Shown piece by piece: positions 36,801 through 44,434 of a stretch of DNA of 64,000 bases. The position numbers and the translations under genes are program-made. This stretch comes from Rhizobium sp. Root1203 (GTDB taxonomy: Bacteria; Pseudomonadota; Alphaproteobacteria; Rhizobiales; Rhizobiaceae): assembly GCF_001424945.1 (NCBI RefSeq), contig NZ_LMCW01000023.1, positions 7,501-71,500 of the forward strand. The letters run 5' to 3'. Position 1 is the first letter of the stretch. Every line of letters starts with the position of its first letter. The notes under the pieces were generated by a model. The model saw only the letters and a program-made list of their open reading frames with translations. It did no database searches and was not told the DNA's origin.

Positions 36801-37429
36801 ACCTTCCGCGCCCGCTCAGCCCGTCCGGTGCAGGAACGATCATCGATGAGGAAGCAGACGATCTTTTGGTGGTATCGCCCCTGTTCGGAAACAGCGGAAA
36901 AGCGGACCGCTCCCTGCAAAAAGGGCGGCTGCTTCACCGCATGATGCAGATGCTGCCGGAGATCGCCCTCGGCGAGCGCGCCGAGGCAGCCGTGCGCTAT
37001 ACCGAGCGTGCCGTACGTTTCTGGCCGGCATCCGAACGGCGGAAACTGGTCGATTCGGTCCTGAAACTATTGGCCGAACCGGAACTGGAAGAGGTTTTCG
37101 CGACTCATGCGCAGGCAGAGGTGTCGATCATGGGGACGCTGTCTCTCGCGGGGCGGGAATATGCTGTGTCCGGGCGCGTCGACCGTCTGGCGGTTCTTCC
37201 GGATCGAGTCGTGATTCTCGACTACAAGACCAACCGCGTGCCACCGCAAACCGCGGAAGGCATTCCGTTTGCACACCGGGCACAGCTGGCGATCTACCGC
37301 GACATCCTGTCGCCCCTTTATCCCGGCAAGCGCGTCGACTGCGTGCTGGTCTACACCGAGAACGGCTCCGTCCACACGCTGGCACCAGCAGCGCTGGCAT
37401 CGGCGCTTGCACAGCTCGAGACAAAGTGA
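33878..37429 (+). CDS. addA: double-strand break repair helicase-nuclease AddA
   Basis: A 1183-residue UvrD/Rep-type helicase and nuclease. Walker A SANAGSGKTHVLTQRVI (motif I), DFEDLI, LVDEAQDTSPIQW (motif II), GDEKQSIYSFQGA (III), RIMTVHASKGLEAPIV (V) and LYVAMTRAADRLVV (VI) are all visible, and the C-terminal nuclease has SGRVDRLAVLPDRVVILDYKTNR. The ATG at 33878 overlaps the addB end; the longer upstream frame is rejected. Complete helicase and nuclease sites indicate an active AddAB. Confidence 0.96.
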   Translation: MNDDTTLPEGDDPIAWTSWTTIQQSIASDPQRSAWVSANAGSGKTHVLTQRVIRLLLAGARPSAILCLTYTKAAASEMSNRVFERLAEWAVLSDDDLSQRISQIEGKVPDALKLAEARRLFAKALETPGGLKIQTIHAFCEALLHQFPLEANVAGHFSVLDDRAAATLLEDARRSLLTATTPDEDPALAEAFSYVLNLGDESGLETLLEEIVANRNPIRKFTVAAEQQGGLDKAIRAKLGLSSNDTEMGIADEYWPLPGLAGSALDRYLELADRKGGAKAQDIAAALRTVVQEQDATRRIPLLERAFLTAKGEPKSDSQFFVKAMLSEAPELADAVTAARDHIVSCRDRLKIVRMYDATRAALILADRLNRDYDDLKKQRSQLDFEDLITRTADLLNKSDVGPWIHYKLDQGIDHILVDEAQDTSPIQWSVIQSLAQDFFSGESARNVVRTLFAVGDEKQSIYSFQGARPERFSEESQRTRQRVSQSGLAFSTVRLPLSFRSTSDVLAAVDHIFTPAGNARGLSAGGEPVVHRSNRIGHPGAVDLWEMIAPDVTIKDEDWTAPFDATPESAPAAILARRIAYAIGDLVGKETIVEKGKERLIEAGDILVLVRKRDAFVNALTRALKRRDNIPVAGADRLRLTSHIAVQDLVALGRFLLLPEDDLSLAALMKSPLLDLTEDDIFTVAALRGEGESVWTHMQKFAADGNPRLGAAVGRLTLFLEEQRVLPVHDFYARLLGSHGGRRQFLARLGTEVSDILDEFLTFTLDHENSELPGLQSFISTLELEAPEVKREQDKGRNEVRIMTVHASKGLEAPIVFLVDGGSKAFTHTHMPKLRLLEQRKDEPPMPVWVPLGDLGNSLTQADATRIQLLAEEEYRRLLYVAMTRAADRLVVCGYRGVRANTDTWHAMISAAMTDSHPHVAAATFSGPDGTWSGIRWRVPRIDRHFEHHQSAEPAATRDVLPFDLGKPLPPQRHLPRPLSPSGAGTIIDEEADDLLVVSPLFGNSGKADRSLQKGRLLHRMMQMLPEIALGERAEAAVRYTERAVRFWPASERRKLVDSVLKLLAEPELEEVFATHAQAEVSIMGTLSLAGREYAVSGRVDRLAVLPDRVVILDYKTNRVPPQTAEGIPFAHRAQLAIYRDILSPLYPGKRVDCVLVYTENGSVHTLAPAALASALAQLETK

Positions 37430-37502
37430 AATACCGGACATTGAAATTCCGACACCGCACCCTCACATGTGGTTCAACAGGAAATCGGTAAAGGAGCAGC
37501 CT

Positions 37503-37823
37503 ATGGCTACCGTGAAAGTCGATATCAACAACTTCCAGGCGGAAGTTCTGGAATCCGCAGAACCCGTCGTCGTCGATTTCTGGGCTGAATGGTGCGGTCC
37601 CTGCAAGATGATTGCTCCGAGCCTAGAAGAGCTCGCCATCGAGTTTGCAGGCAAGGTGAAGGTCGCCAAGCTCAACATCGACGAGAACCCGGAACTTGCC
37701 GCTCAATTCGGTGTCCGGTCGATCCCGACCCTGGCGATGTTCAAGGCCGGCGAAGTTGCTGACATCAAGGTTGGCGCTGCCCCGAAGACCGCTCTTTCGA
37801 GCTGGATTTCGAGCGCCGCTTAA
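37503..37823 (+). CDS. trxA: thioredoxin 1
   Basis: A 106-residue thioredoxin with active site WAEWCGPCKMIAP and the cis-Pro loop SIPTLAMF. AAGGAG precedes the ATG at 37503. It follows addA by 73 bp, so it may read from the addAB transcript or its own promoter, and ends in a strong terminator. Confidence 0.96.
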   Translation: MATVKVDINNFQAEVLESAEPVVVDFWAEWCGPCKMIAPSLEELAIEFAGKVKVAKLNIDENPELAAQFGVRSIPTLAMFKAGEVADIKVGAAPKTALSSWISSAA

Positions 37824-37845
37824 TCAAGCATCCGACATATATGAG

Positions 37846-37872
37846 AAAAGCCCGGCATGACCGGGCTTTTTT
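37846..37872. terminator. bidirectional terminator trxA / folC
   Basis: AAAAGCCCGG (37846-37855) and CCGGGCTTTT (37861-37870) form a perfect 10-bp stem with a 5-base loop, flanked by T-runs in both directions. It separates the convergent trxA and folC, and touches the folC stop codon. Confidence 0.93.
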
Positions 37873-39224
37873 CATTTCGGGGGTGTTCCATTGTCGGCGA
37901 GGACATCGCCGACAAGATAGAGCGATCCCCCAATGAGGATACGCGGTGGATGCGCCTGCTCCGGCGCACTGGCATTGATCGCTTCCAGCGCCTCGCCGAC
38001 GGTCGACATCGGTTCGGCTATCAGGCCTGCATCATAAGCGGCATTCGAGAGGATTACAGGGTCGATCATTGCCTCACTGCCCCGGATCGGGACGCAATAG
38101 ACCTTTTCCACCAGACCCTTGAAAGCCTTGAAGTAGCCGATTGGATCCTTGGTGTTGATCATGCCGATGACGAGGAAGAGGGGCCTGGATTGCCTCTCCT
38201 CGAAATTCGCCATGGCTTCGGCAATGACTTCGCCTGCGCCTGGATTATGGCCGCCGTCGACCCAGATCTCGGCGCCTGCCGGCGCGCTCGCCATCAGGTG
38301 GCCATCGCTCAACCTCTGCAGGCGCCCGGGCCACTCGACGGATGTCATCGCCTTTTCCATCATCGCTTCGGTCACGACAAAACCCGCGGCCTTTACCGCG
38401 CGGATCGCCGCGGCAGCGTTGGCATACTGGTGCCGCCCGGGAAGCCGGGGCAGCGGCAGATCGGCGAGGCCGAACTCGTCCTGATAGACGAGGCGTCCGT
38501 ATTCCTCATGCGCCATGTAGTCCTGGCCAAAGGCGGCCGTCGGGCAATTCAGCCGTTCGGCGGTCAGCATCAGAACGTCAAGTGCGGCGTCATACTCCTG
38601 CTTGCCGACGACGACAGGGCAACCCCGCTTCATGATGCCGGCCTTTTCGGCGGCAATGAGTTCGACCCGGTCGCCAAGGTAGGGCTGGTGATCGAGCGAG
38701 ATCGGCATGATGACGGACACTGCCGGATCGGAAATCACGTTCGTGGCGTCGAAGCGGCCACCGAGACCGACTTCGATGATGGCAGCATCGGCCGGATGTT
38801 CGGAAAACAGGATGAACGTGACAGCGGTCAGTATCTCGAAGACGGTAATCTTCTGTCCGTCGTTGGCGGCCGCCACCCGTCGGACCGCCTCGGCAAAGGC
38901 AGCATCGTCTACAAGCGCACCGCGCCCGCCCTTGACGCCGATACGATATCGTTCGTGCCAATTGACCAGATGCGGAGACGTATGGACATGCGCGCTATAG
39001 CCGCCTGCCTCAAGCAGCGCACGGCAGAAGGCGGTAACCGAACCCTTGCCATTGGTGCCTGCCACGTGAATGACGGGCGGCAGTTTCTTCTGCGGATCGC
39101 CGAGCACGCCGAGAAGGCGAGTAATGCGGTCAAGCGACAGATCGAATCCCTTGGGATGCAATCCCATGAGCTTGTCGATTTCCTGTGCTGCTTCGCTCAC
39201 TGCGGTTTGGCCCCTGGGTATCAT
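37872..39224 (-). CDS. folC: bifunctional folylpolyglutamate / dihydrofolate synthase
   Basis: A 450-residue Mur-ligase-fold enzyme that adds glutamate to dihydropteroate and folates. VAGTNGKGSVTAF is the P-loop, HTSPHLVNWHER the family signature, EVGLGGRFDATNV a metal/substrate motif, and WVDGGHNPGAGEV the C-terminal site. It is last of the trpF-trpB-trpA-accD-folC run, 26 bp behind accD. The first 8 residues vary in the family, so the start could be slightly downstream. Confidence 0.95.
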   Translation of the reverse strand: MIPRGQTAVSEAAQEIDKLMGLHPKGFDLSLDRITRLLGVLGDPQKKLPPVIHVAGTNGKGSVTAFCRALLEAGGYSAHVHTSPHLVNWHERYRIGVKGGRGALVDDAAFAEAVRRVAAANDGQKITVFEILTAVTFILFSEHPADAAIIEVGLGGRFDATNVISDPAVSVIMPISLDHQPYLGDRVELIAAEKAGIMKRGCPVVVGKQEYDAALDVLMLTAERLNCPTAAFGQDYMAHEEYGRLVYQDEFGLADLPLPRLPGRHQYANAAAAIRAVKAAGFVVTEAMMEKAMTSVEWPGRLQRLSDGHLMASAPAGAEIWVDGGHNPGAGEVIAEAMANFEERQSRPLFLVIGMINTKDPIGYFKAFKGLVEKVYCVPIRGSEAMIDPVILSNAAYDAGLIAEPMSTVGEALEAINASAPEQAHPPRILIGGSLYLVGDVLADNGTPPK

Positions 39225-39250
39225 CGCTCAACCGCCTGTGAGAGGTTCGA

Positions 39251-40156
39251 TCAGGCGCTTGCGGCAATCGCAAGTGCGCCGCTGCTTTCCTTGGACAGAG
39301 CCGCAGCCGGCTTCTTCGTCAGAATCTTGAGCACGCGCGCCAGCGTATCCGGGATATCGTGGCGCTTGATGACCATGTCGACCATGCCGTGTTCCAGCAG
39401 GTACTCCGAGGTCTGGAAACCTTCCGGCAGTTTTTCGCGAATCGTCTGCTCGATGACGCGTTTCCCGGCGAAGCAGATCTCGGCGCCCGGTTCGGCAAGG
39501 TGCAGGTCGCCCAGCATCGCATAGGAAGCCGTCACGCCGCCGGTGGTCGGATTGGTCAGCACGACGATGTAGGGCTGCCCGGATTCCTTCAGCATATCGA
39601 CGGCAACGGTCGTGCGCGGCAACTGCATCAGCGACAGGATGCCTTCCTGCATACGGGCGCCGCCGGAGGCCGGAAACATCACAAGCGGGCATTTTTCGGC
39701 GATCGCACGCTCGAACGCCTTCACGATTGCTTCGCCGGCCGCGAGACCAAGCGAACCACCCATGAAATTGAATTCGTGCACGACGGCAACGAGCTTCAGG
39801 CCCTGGACCTTGCCGACGCCGGCGACGATCGTGTCTTCCTGATCGGTCTTGATGCGGCTGTCACGCAGACGATCGGTATATTTCTTGGAATCGCGGAATT
39901 TCAGCGGGTCCTGCGCGACCTTTGGCTGCGGCAGCGATTCATACGCGCCGTCGTCGAAGAGGTCAGCAAGCCGGGCCTTGGCCGGCATCTTCATGTGATA
40001 GCCGGAAGCCGGAATGACCCACTTATTGTCCTCCAGATCCTTATGGAAGACCATCTCGCCCGTTTCCGGGCACTTGATCCAGAGGTTCTCCGGCACTTCG
40101 CGGCGGCCCAGCATAGAATTGATGCGGGGGCGAACGTAGTTGGTGATCCAGTTCAA
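39251..40156 (-). CDS. accD: acetyl-CoA carboxylase carboxyltransferase subunit beta (degenerate zinc ribbon)
   Basis: A 301-residue AccD, which with AccA transfers carboxyl from biotin to acetyl-CoA in fatty-acid synthesis. The crotonase-like core is complete (GGSLGLAAGEAIV, ASGGARMQEGI, TTGGVTASYAMLGD). The N-terminal zinc ribbon is not: Escherichia coli has four Cys, here LWIKCPETGEM and WVIPASGYHMKM keep one, with the others replaced by Thr, Ile and Ser. The start is a TTG at 40156 with AGGAG 8 bases upstream; it gives MNWITNYVRP, the usual rhizobial N-terminus. Confidence 0.94.
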   Translation of the reverse strand: MNWITNYVRPRINSMLGRREVPENLWIKCPETGEMVFHKDLEDNKWVIPASGYHMKMPAKARLADLFDDGAYESLPQPKVAQDPLKFRDSKKYTDRLRDSRIKTDQEDTIVAGVGKVQGLKLVAVVHEFNFMGGSLGLAAGEAIVKAFERAIAEKCPLVMFPASGGARMQEGILSLMQLPRTTVAVDMLKESGQPYIVVLTNPTTGGVTASYAMLGDLHLAEPGAEICFAGKRVIEQTIREKLPEGFQTSEYLLEHGMVDMVIKRHDIPDTLARVLKILTKKPAAALSKESSGALAIAASA

Positions 40157-40195
40157 GTCGAAAACTCCTGATTTACACTTGCCAATGTGGGAAAA

Positions 40196-41035
40196 CTATT
40201 CGGCAGCAACAAGGCGCGCCGAACGTGTTCCCGATGACAGCCCGCGAACGAGCGTGGCGACCGCCTGAACGGTATCGGCAGTGGCCTTCCCGTCCTTGGT
40301 AAGGCTTGTCGCCACTTGGTTGACGATCGCCGTGCCGACCACGACACCATCTGCTGAGCTGCCGATGACCTTTGCATGATCGGCCGTCTTGACGCCGAAA
40401 CCGACGCAGACGGGCAGGTTGGTATGCTGCTTGATGCGCTTGACGGCACCCGAGACCAACGACGGATCCGGAAGTGCAGAACCGGTAATGCCGTTCATGG
40501 AGACGTAGTAAACGAACCCGGACGTGTTCTTGAGAACCGTCGGAAGACGCTTTTCGTCGGTCGTTGGCGTTGCCAGCCGAATGAAGTTGATGCCTTTGCG
40601 GATTGCCGGAATGCACAGCTCGTCATCCATCTCGGGTGGAAGATCGACCACGATCAGGCCGTCGATGCCGGAGGCGAGCGCATCGTCCAGAAACGTCTCG
40701 ACGCCGTAGATATAGATCGGATTGTAGTATCCCATCATCACGATCGGTGTCCCGTCGTCCGACTTGCGAAACTCTGCAGCAAGCTGCAGCGTCTTCTTGA
40801 GGGTCTGCCCAGCTTTCAGCGCGCGCTGTCCCGCCATCTGGATCGCCGGGCCGTCGGCCATGGGATCGGAGAATGGCATGCCGAGTTCGATAATGTCGGA
40901 ACCAGCTTCCGGCAACGCCTTCATGATGCCGAGCGAGGTATCATAGTCGGGATCGCCACCCATGAAATAGGTGACCAATGCCGGGCGCCCTTCGGCCTTC
41001 AGATCGGCAAAACGTTTATCCATACGTGCGGTCAT
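40196..41035 (-). CDS. trpA: tryptophan synthase alpha chain
   Basis: A 279-residue TIM barrel releasing indole from indole-glycerol phosphate. The catalytic Glu is in DIIELGMPFSDPMADGP, the catalytic Asp in GLIVVDLPPEM, and GFGVKTADH and DGVVVGTAIV bind phosphate. It begins 3 bases after the trpB stop. Confidence 0.96.
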   Translation of the reverse strand: MTARMDKRFADLKAEGRPALVTYFMGGDPDYDTSLGIMKALPEAGSDIIELGMPFSDPMADGPAIQMAGQRALKAGQTLKKTLQLAAEFRKSDDGTPIVMMGYYNPIYIYGVETFLDDALASGIDGLIVVDLPPEMDDELCIPAIRKGINFIRLATPTTDEKRLPTVLKNTSGFVYYVSMNGITGSALPDPSLVSGAVKRIKQHTNLPVCVGFGVKTADHAKVIGSSADGVVVGTAIVNQVATSLTKDGKATADTVQAVATLVRGLSSGTRSARLVAAE

Positions 41036-41038
41036 GAC

Positions 41039-42259
41039 TTACACACCCATTCCCAGAATCTTACCGACGGTGAAGATATCCTTGTCGCCTCGACCCGAGA
41101 GGTTCATCAAGATGATCTCGTCCTTGCCCATCGTGGGCGCGCGCTTGATGACTTCGGCCAGCGCATGCGACGGTTCCAGTGCCGGAATGATGCCTTCGAG
41201 ACGCGTCAGCATCTGGAAGGCATCAAGCGCCTCGTGGTCCATGATCGGCACATACTCAACGCGGCCTATATCGTTGAGATACGAATGCTCGGGACCGATG
41301 CCGGGATAGTCGAGGCCGGCCGAAATCGAGTGACCTTCCTTGATCTGACCGTCTTCATCCTGCAGCAGATAGGTGCGGTTGCCGTGCAGAACGCCCGGTG
41401 AACCGGCGGTGATCGAAGCGCAATGCTCGTCGCCCTGGAGCCCCTTGCCGCCAGCTTCGACGCCGACGATCTTGACGCTCGCGTCGTCGAGGAACGGATG
41501 GAAAATGCCGATTGCGTTCGAACCGCCGCCGACGGCAGCTATCACCAGATCAGGCAGACGGCCTTCGGCTTCGAGCATCTGCTGTTTGGCTTCCGTGCCG
41601 ATGACCGCCTGGAAATCACGAACCATTTCCGGATAGGGGTGCGGGCCGGCGGCCGTGCCGATCAGATAGTAGGTGTCGTCGACGTTCGTGACCCAGTCGC
41701 GCAGCGCCTCGTTCATCGCATCCTTGAGGGTCCCGTGGCCAGCCGTGACAGGCTTCACTTCGGCACCCAGGAGCTTCATGCGGAATACGTTCGGCGCCTG
41801 GCGCTCGACGTCGGTGGCGCCCATATAGACAACGCAGGGAAGGCCAAAGCGAGCGGCAACCGTTGCGGACGCGACGCCATGCTGGCCAGCGCCGGTTTCG
41901 GCGATGATACGGGTCTTGCCCATACGCTTGGCAAGCAGGATCTGGCCGATGCAGTTGTTGATCTTGTGCGAACCGGTGTGGTTCAATTCTTCGCGCTTAA
42001 AGTAGATTTTCGCGCCGCCAAGTTCCGCCGTCAGGCGTTCGGCGAAATAGAGCGGGCTCGGGCGACCGATATAGTGGGTGCCGAGATGCTTCAATTGCGC
42101 CTGGAATTCAGGATCGCCTTTTGCGTTGTCCCATTCAGCCTGAAGCTCCAGGATAAGGGGCATCAACGTTTCCGCCACGAAGCGGCCGCCGTAGATCCCG
42201 AAACGGCCATCCTCATCGGGGCCTGAACGGAAGGAATTCGGTTTTGGCGTCTCGTTCAA
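41039..42259 (-). CDS. trpB: tryptophan synthase beta chain (TTG start)
   Basis: A 406-residue PLP enzyme joining indole and serine. The PLP Lys is in HTGSHKINNCIGQ, the phosphate loop in GGGSNAIG, and AETGAGQHG is present. I place the start at TTG 42259: AGGGAG lies 6 bases before it and translation gives MNETPKPNSF, the family N-terminus; the longer frame upstream lies inside trpF. The trpF TGA is 2 bases before this TTG. Confidence 0.95.
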   Translation of the reverse strand: MNETPKPNSFRSGPDEDGRFGIYGGRFVAETLMPLILELQAEWDNAKGDPEFQAQLKHLGTHYIGRPSPLYFAERLTAELGGAKIYFKREELNHTGSHKINNCIGQILLAKRMGKTRIIAETGAGQHGVASATVAARFGLPCVVYMGATDVERQAPNVFRMKLLGAEVKPVTAGHGTLKDAMNEALRDWVTNVDDTYYLIGTAAGPHPYPEMVRDFQAVIGTEAKQQMLEAEGRLPDLVIAAVGGGSNAIGIFHPFLDDASVKIVGVEAGGKGLQGDEHCASITAGSPGVLHGNRTYLLQDEDGQIKEGHSISAGLDYPGIGPEHSYLNDIGRVEYVPIMDHEALDAFQMLTRLEGIIPALEPSHALAEVIKRAPTMGKDEIILMNLSGRGDKDIFTVGKILGMGV

Positions 42260-42261
42260 TT

Positions 42262-42930
42262 TCAACTCCCTGTGGCCGGCTCGGGCTGGCAAGCCTGTTC
42301 GACCGCATCGAAAAACTCATCGATCATCGCGACGCTCTTCACGCCGGGGGCGCTTTCGACACCCGAGGACGCGTCGATCCCCGGTGCCCTGGTGACGGCG
42401 AGCGCCTCGGCAATGTTGCCTTTGTTCAAGCCACCGGAAAGCATGTAATCCACATTGCCGTCAAGCCAAGTGAGCAGGCTCCAATCGAACGAAACGCCGT
42501 TGCCACCCGGCAACTCGGATCCCTTCGGGGGCTTGGCGTCGAAGAGGAAACGATCGGCGATGCCGACATATGCTTCCACGCGCTTCAGATCATCGGCGGT
42601 GCGAACGGAAAGCGCCTTGATGACAGGCAGACCGTAGACCGCTTTTATGGTCAAAACACGCTCGGGACTTTCCTCGCCATGAAGCTGCAGGACATCCGGC
42701 TTGAGCAGCGCCACGATTTCATCGAGGTCGTCGTTGGTCGGATTGACGACAACGGCGACAATCTTGGCCTTACCGCGCGCCGGCTCGGCCAATCTGCCGG
42801 CGATATCTGGCTCGATGTAACGCGGGCTCTTTTCGAAGAAGATGAATCCGATATGGGTCGCTCCGCGTTTCAGCGCGCGATCAATCGCTTCTGCCGTCTT
42901 CAGGCCGCAGATTTTGATATCCGGTTTCAT
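42262..42930 (-). CDS. trpF: phosphoribosylanthranilate isomerase
   Basis: A 222-residue TIM barrel of tryptophan synthesis. The catalytic Cys is in DIKICGLKT and the general acid Asp in VDASSGVESAPG; LQLHGEESPERV and LSGGLNKGN also match. First gene of trpF-trpB-trpA-accD-folC, so tryptophan, malonyl-CoA and folate synthesis share a transcription unit. Confidence 0.95.
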   Translation of the reverse strand: MKPDIKICGLKTAEAIDRALKRGATHIGFIFFEKSPRYIEPDIAGRLAEPARGKAKIVAVVVNPTNDDLDEIVALLKPDVLQLHGEESPERVLTIKAVYGLPVIKALSVRTADDLKRVEAYVGIADRFLFDAKPPKGSELPGGNGVSFDWSLLTWLDGNVDYMLSGGLNKGNIAEALAVTRAPGIDASSGVESAPGVKSVAMIDEFFDAVEQACQPEPATGS

Positions 42931-43005
42931 GGCAGCGAAGTGACACGAAAAGCGCTTGGAGTCGAGCCAATTTGCAATGGAGACTTAATTTTGAGCGTCT
43001 CTTGC

Positions 43006-43773
43006 TTACTCGAAATCGATGGCGTGCAGTAGACTGCCGTGCCGTTTCAGCCATGCCTTTGCCTCCTGCATGTCTGGGCAAAGCGTCTCGCATAGCGCCC
43101 AGAAGCGCGGCCCATGGTTCATTTCCCTGAGATGCGCGACCTCATGGGCCGCCAGGTAGTCGACGACGGACGGCGGCGCCATGACGATACGCCAGGAAAA
43201 ACTCAGGTTTCCTTCCGAGGAGCACGAACCCCAACGGCTGCGCGTATCCTTCATCGAGATCGAATTGATGGATGCATTGATGGCGCGGGCATGAAATCTG
43301 GCCAATCTCTCGAGATCGGCGCGGGCTTCCTTCTTGAGAAATGCTGCAACGCGGCGGCCTAGATGTTCCGGCATGCCACTGACCTTGAGGACGGGCTTGC
43401 CGTCGATGACCGTGGCCTCGGTCAGACCGCGCAGGCTGCCTGTGTGATGGATTCTATGCGAAACTCCGCGAAAGAGGACCGTACCGCCCTCGCGCAGACC
43501 CGCATCGGTCGAGAATTTCGCAAGCTTGGTCAGGAGCCAGCCCTGATGTCGTTCGAGGAACGCATTCACTTCCCTCTGCGCCAGCCCGCTTGGTATCGTC
43601 ATCTTCAGCGCCCGCCCGCCGGGTTCGATGCGTAGCGTGATGCGGGTTGCGCGTTCGTGCTGCTTGATGGTGAGCGGCATCGGCCGGCCAGCAACGTCAA
43701 GCGTCCGCGTCTCGGGCGGAGCCGGCTTCCGGAGGCTGCGGCGTGGCTTGGACAAAAGCGGGAACATGGGCAT
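43006..43773 (-). CDS. YgjP/SprT-like (DUF45) zinc metalloprotease
   Basis: A 255-residue predicted gluzincin. The zinc motif is HEVAHLREMNHGPRFW (HExxH with a third His ligand downstream), preceded by RWGSCSSEGNLSFSWRIVMAP, the DUF45 signature. No signal peptide or membrane segment, so it is likely cytosolic. Substrate unknown. Two in-frame ATGs lie at 43773 and 43767. Confidence 0.85.
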   Translation of the reverse strand: MPMFPLLSKPRRSLRKPAPPETRTLDVAGRPMPLTIKQHERATRITLRIEPGGRALKMTIPSGLAQREVNAFLERHQGWLLTKLAKFSTDAGLREGGTVLFRGVSHRIHHTGSLRGLTEATVIDGKPVLKVSGMPEHLGRRVAAFLKKEARADLERLARFHARAINASINSISMKDTRSRWGSCSSEGNLSFSWRIVMAPPSVVDYLAAHEVAHLREMNHGPRFWALCETLCPDMQEAKAWLKRHGSLLHAIDFE

Positions 43774-43806
43774 TTTCTATATGATTCGCGCGAACTCCGG
43801 CAATGA

Positions 43807-43833
43807 AAAGCCGGCATCAGCGATGCCGGCGTT
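43807..43833 (-). terminator. terminator of the DUF2852 gene
   Basis: GCCGGCATC (43810-43818) pairs perfectly with GATGCCGGC (43822-43830); on the minus strand the stem is followed by TTTTC. It is directly downstream of the DUF2852 gene. Confidence 0.8.
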
Positions 43834-43854
43834 GTTTCTTCCTTGTCAAGAACC

Positions 43855-44289
43855 TCACGGCGTCTGGTATTCGGCCACCGGGCCATTGTCGTCGCGCTTG
43901 GCATTCTTGCGATCGCGCATGAAGCGATCAAACTCTTCCTGATCCTTGGCGCGGCGAAGTTCGCGGACGTAGGTATCGAATTCTTCGCGCATCTCATTGA
44001 GCCTGCGCCGTTCTTCCTCGAGCCGATCAAGCTCGGCCTTGCGCCAATCGTCGAACGCGACATTGCCGGTGTTGAAATGAGGGCGATATCGACCATTGGA
44101 ACGTCGGCAGCCGGCGAAGAATCCATCGGCGGCGGCGTTGGCGTCGCGCTTGAAGCCGCGCAAACGCTCCCCGAAAATGATGTAGGCGAGCATGGCTAGA
44201 CCGAGAGGCCAGAAAACCACGAAGCCGAGGATCATCAGGGCAATGGTAGCCGGAGTCCAATCCGGGCGAAGCAATGCTGACTGGTTCAT
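43855..44289 (-). CDS. DUF2852 domain membrane protein
   Basis: A 144-residue protein with one hydrophobic hairpin near residues 13-40 (TIALMILGFVVFWPLGLAMLAYIIF), then a charged, likely coiled-coil region (ELDRLEEERRRLNEMREEFD). It matches DUF2852, a Rhizobiales family of unknown function. It has its own terminator. The 145 bp between it and the upstream phaZ show nothing recognisable. Confidence 0.75.
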   Translation of the reverse strand: MNQSALLRPDWTPATIALMILGFVVFWPLGLAMLAYIIFGERLRGFKRDANAAADGFFAGCRRSNGRYRPHFNTGNVAFDDWRKAELDRLEEERRRLNEMREEFDTYVRELRRAKDQEEFDRFMRDRKNAKRDDNGPVAEYQTP

Positions 44290-44434
44290 CGTGCGGGTAT
44301 CCTCGCATTTCCGCGCCGGCGGAATGCCGAACGCTGCAAATCGATGTGGTTACCGCGCCGAGCGGCTTCAAGGCGGTCCACAGTCAAATCGGACAAGGCC
44401 TTGAAGTGCAATCAATAATTCAGAACGCCCTAGA

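Noticed and set aside
34403..36937. 844-codon minus-strand frame opposite addA
   Set aside because: Antisense to all AddA helicase motifs; no recognisable motif of its own.
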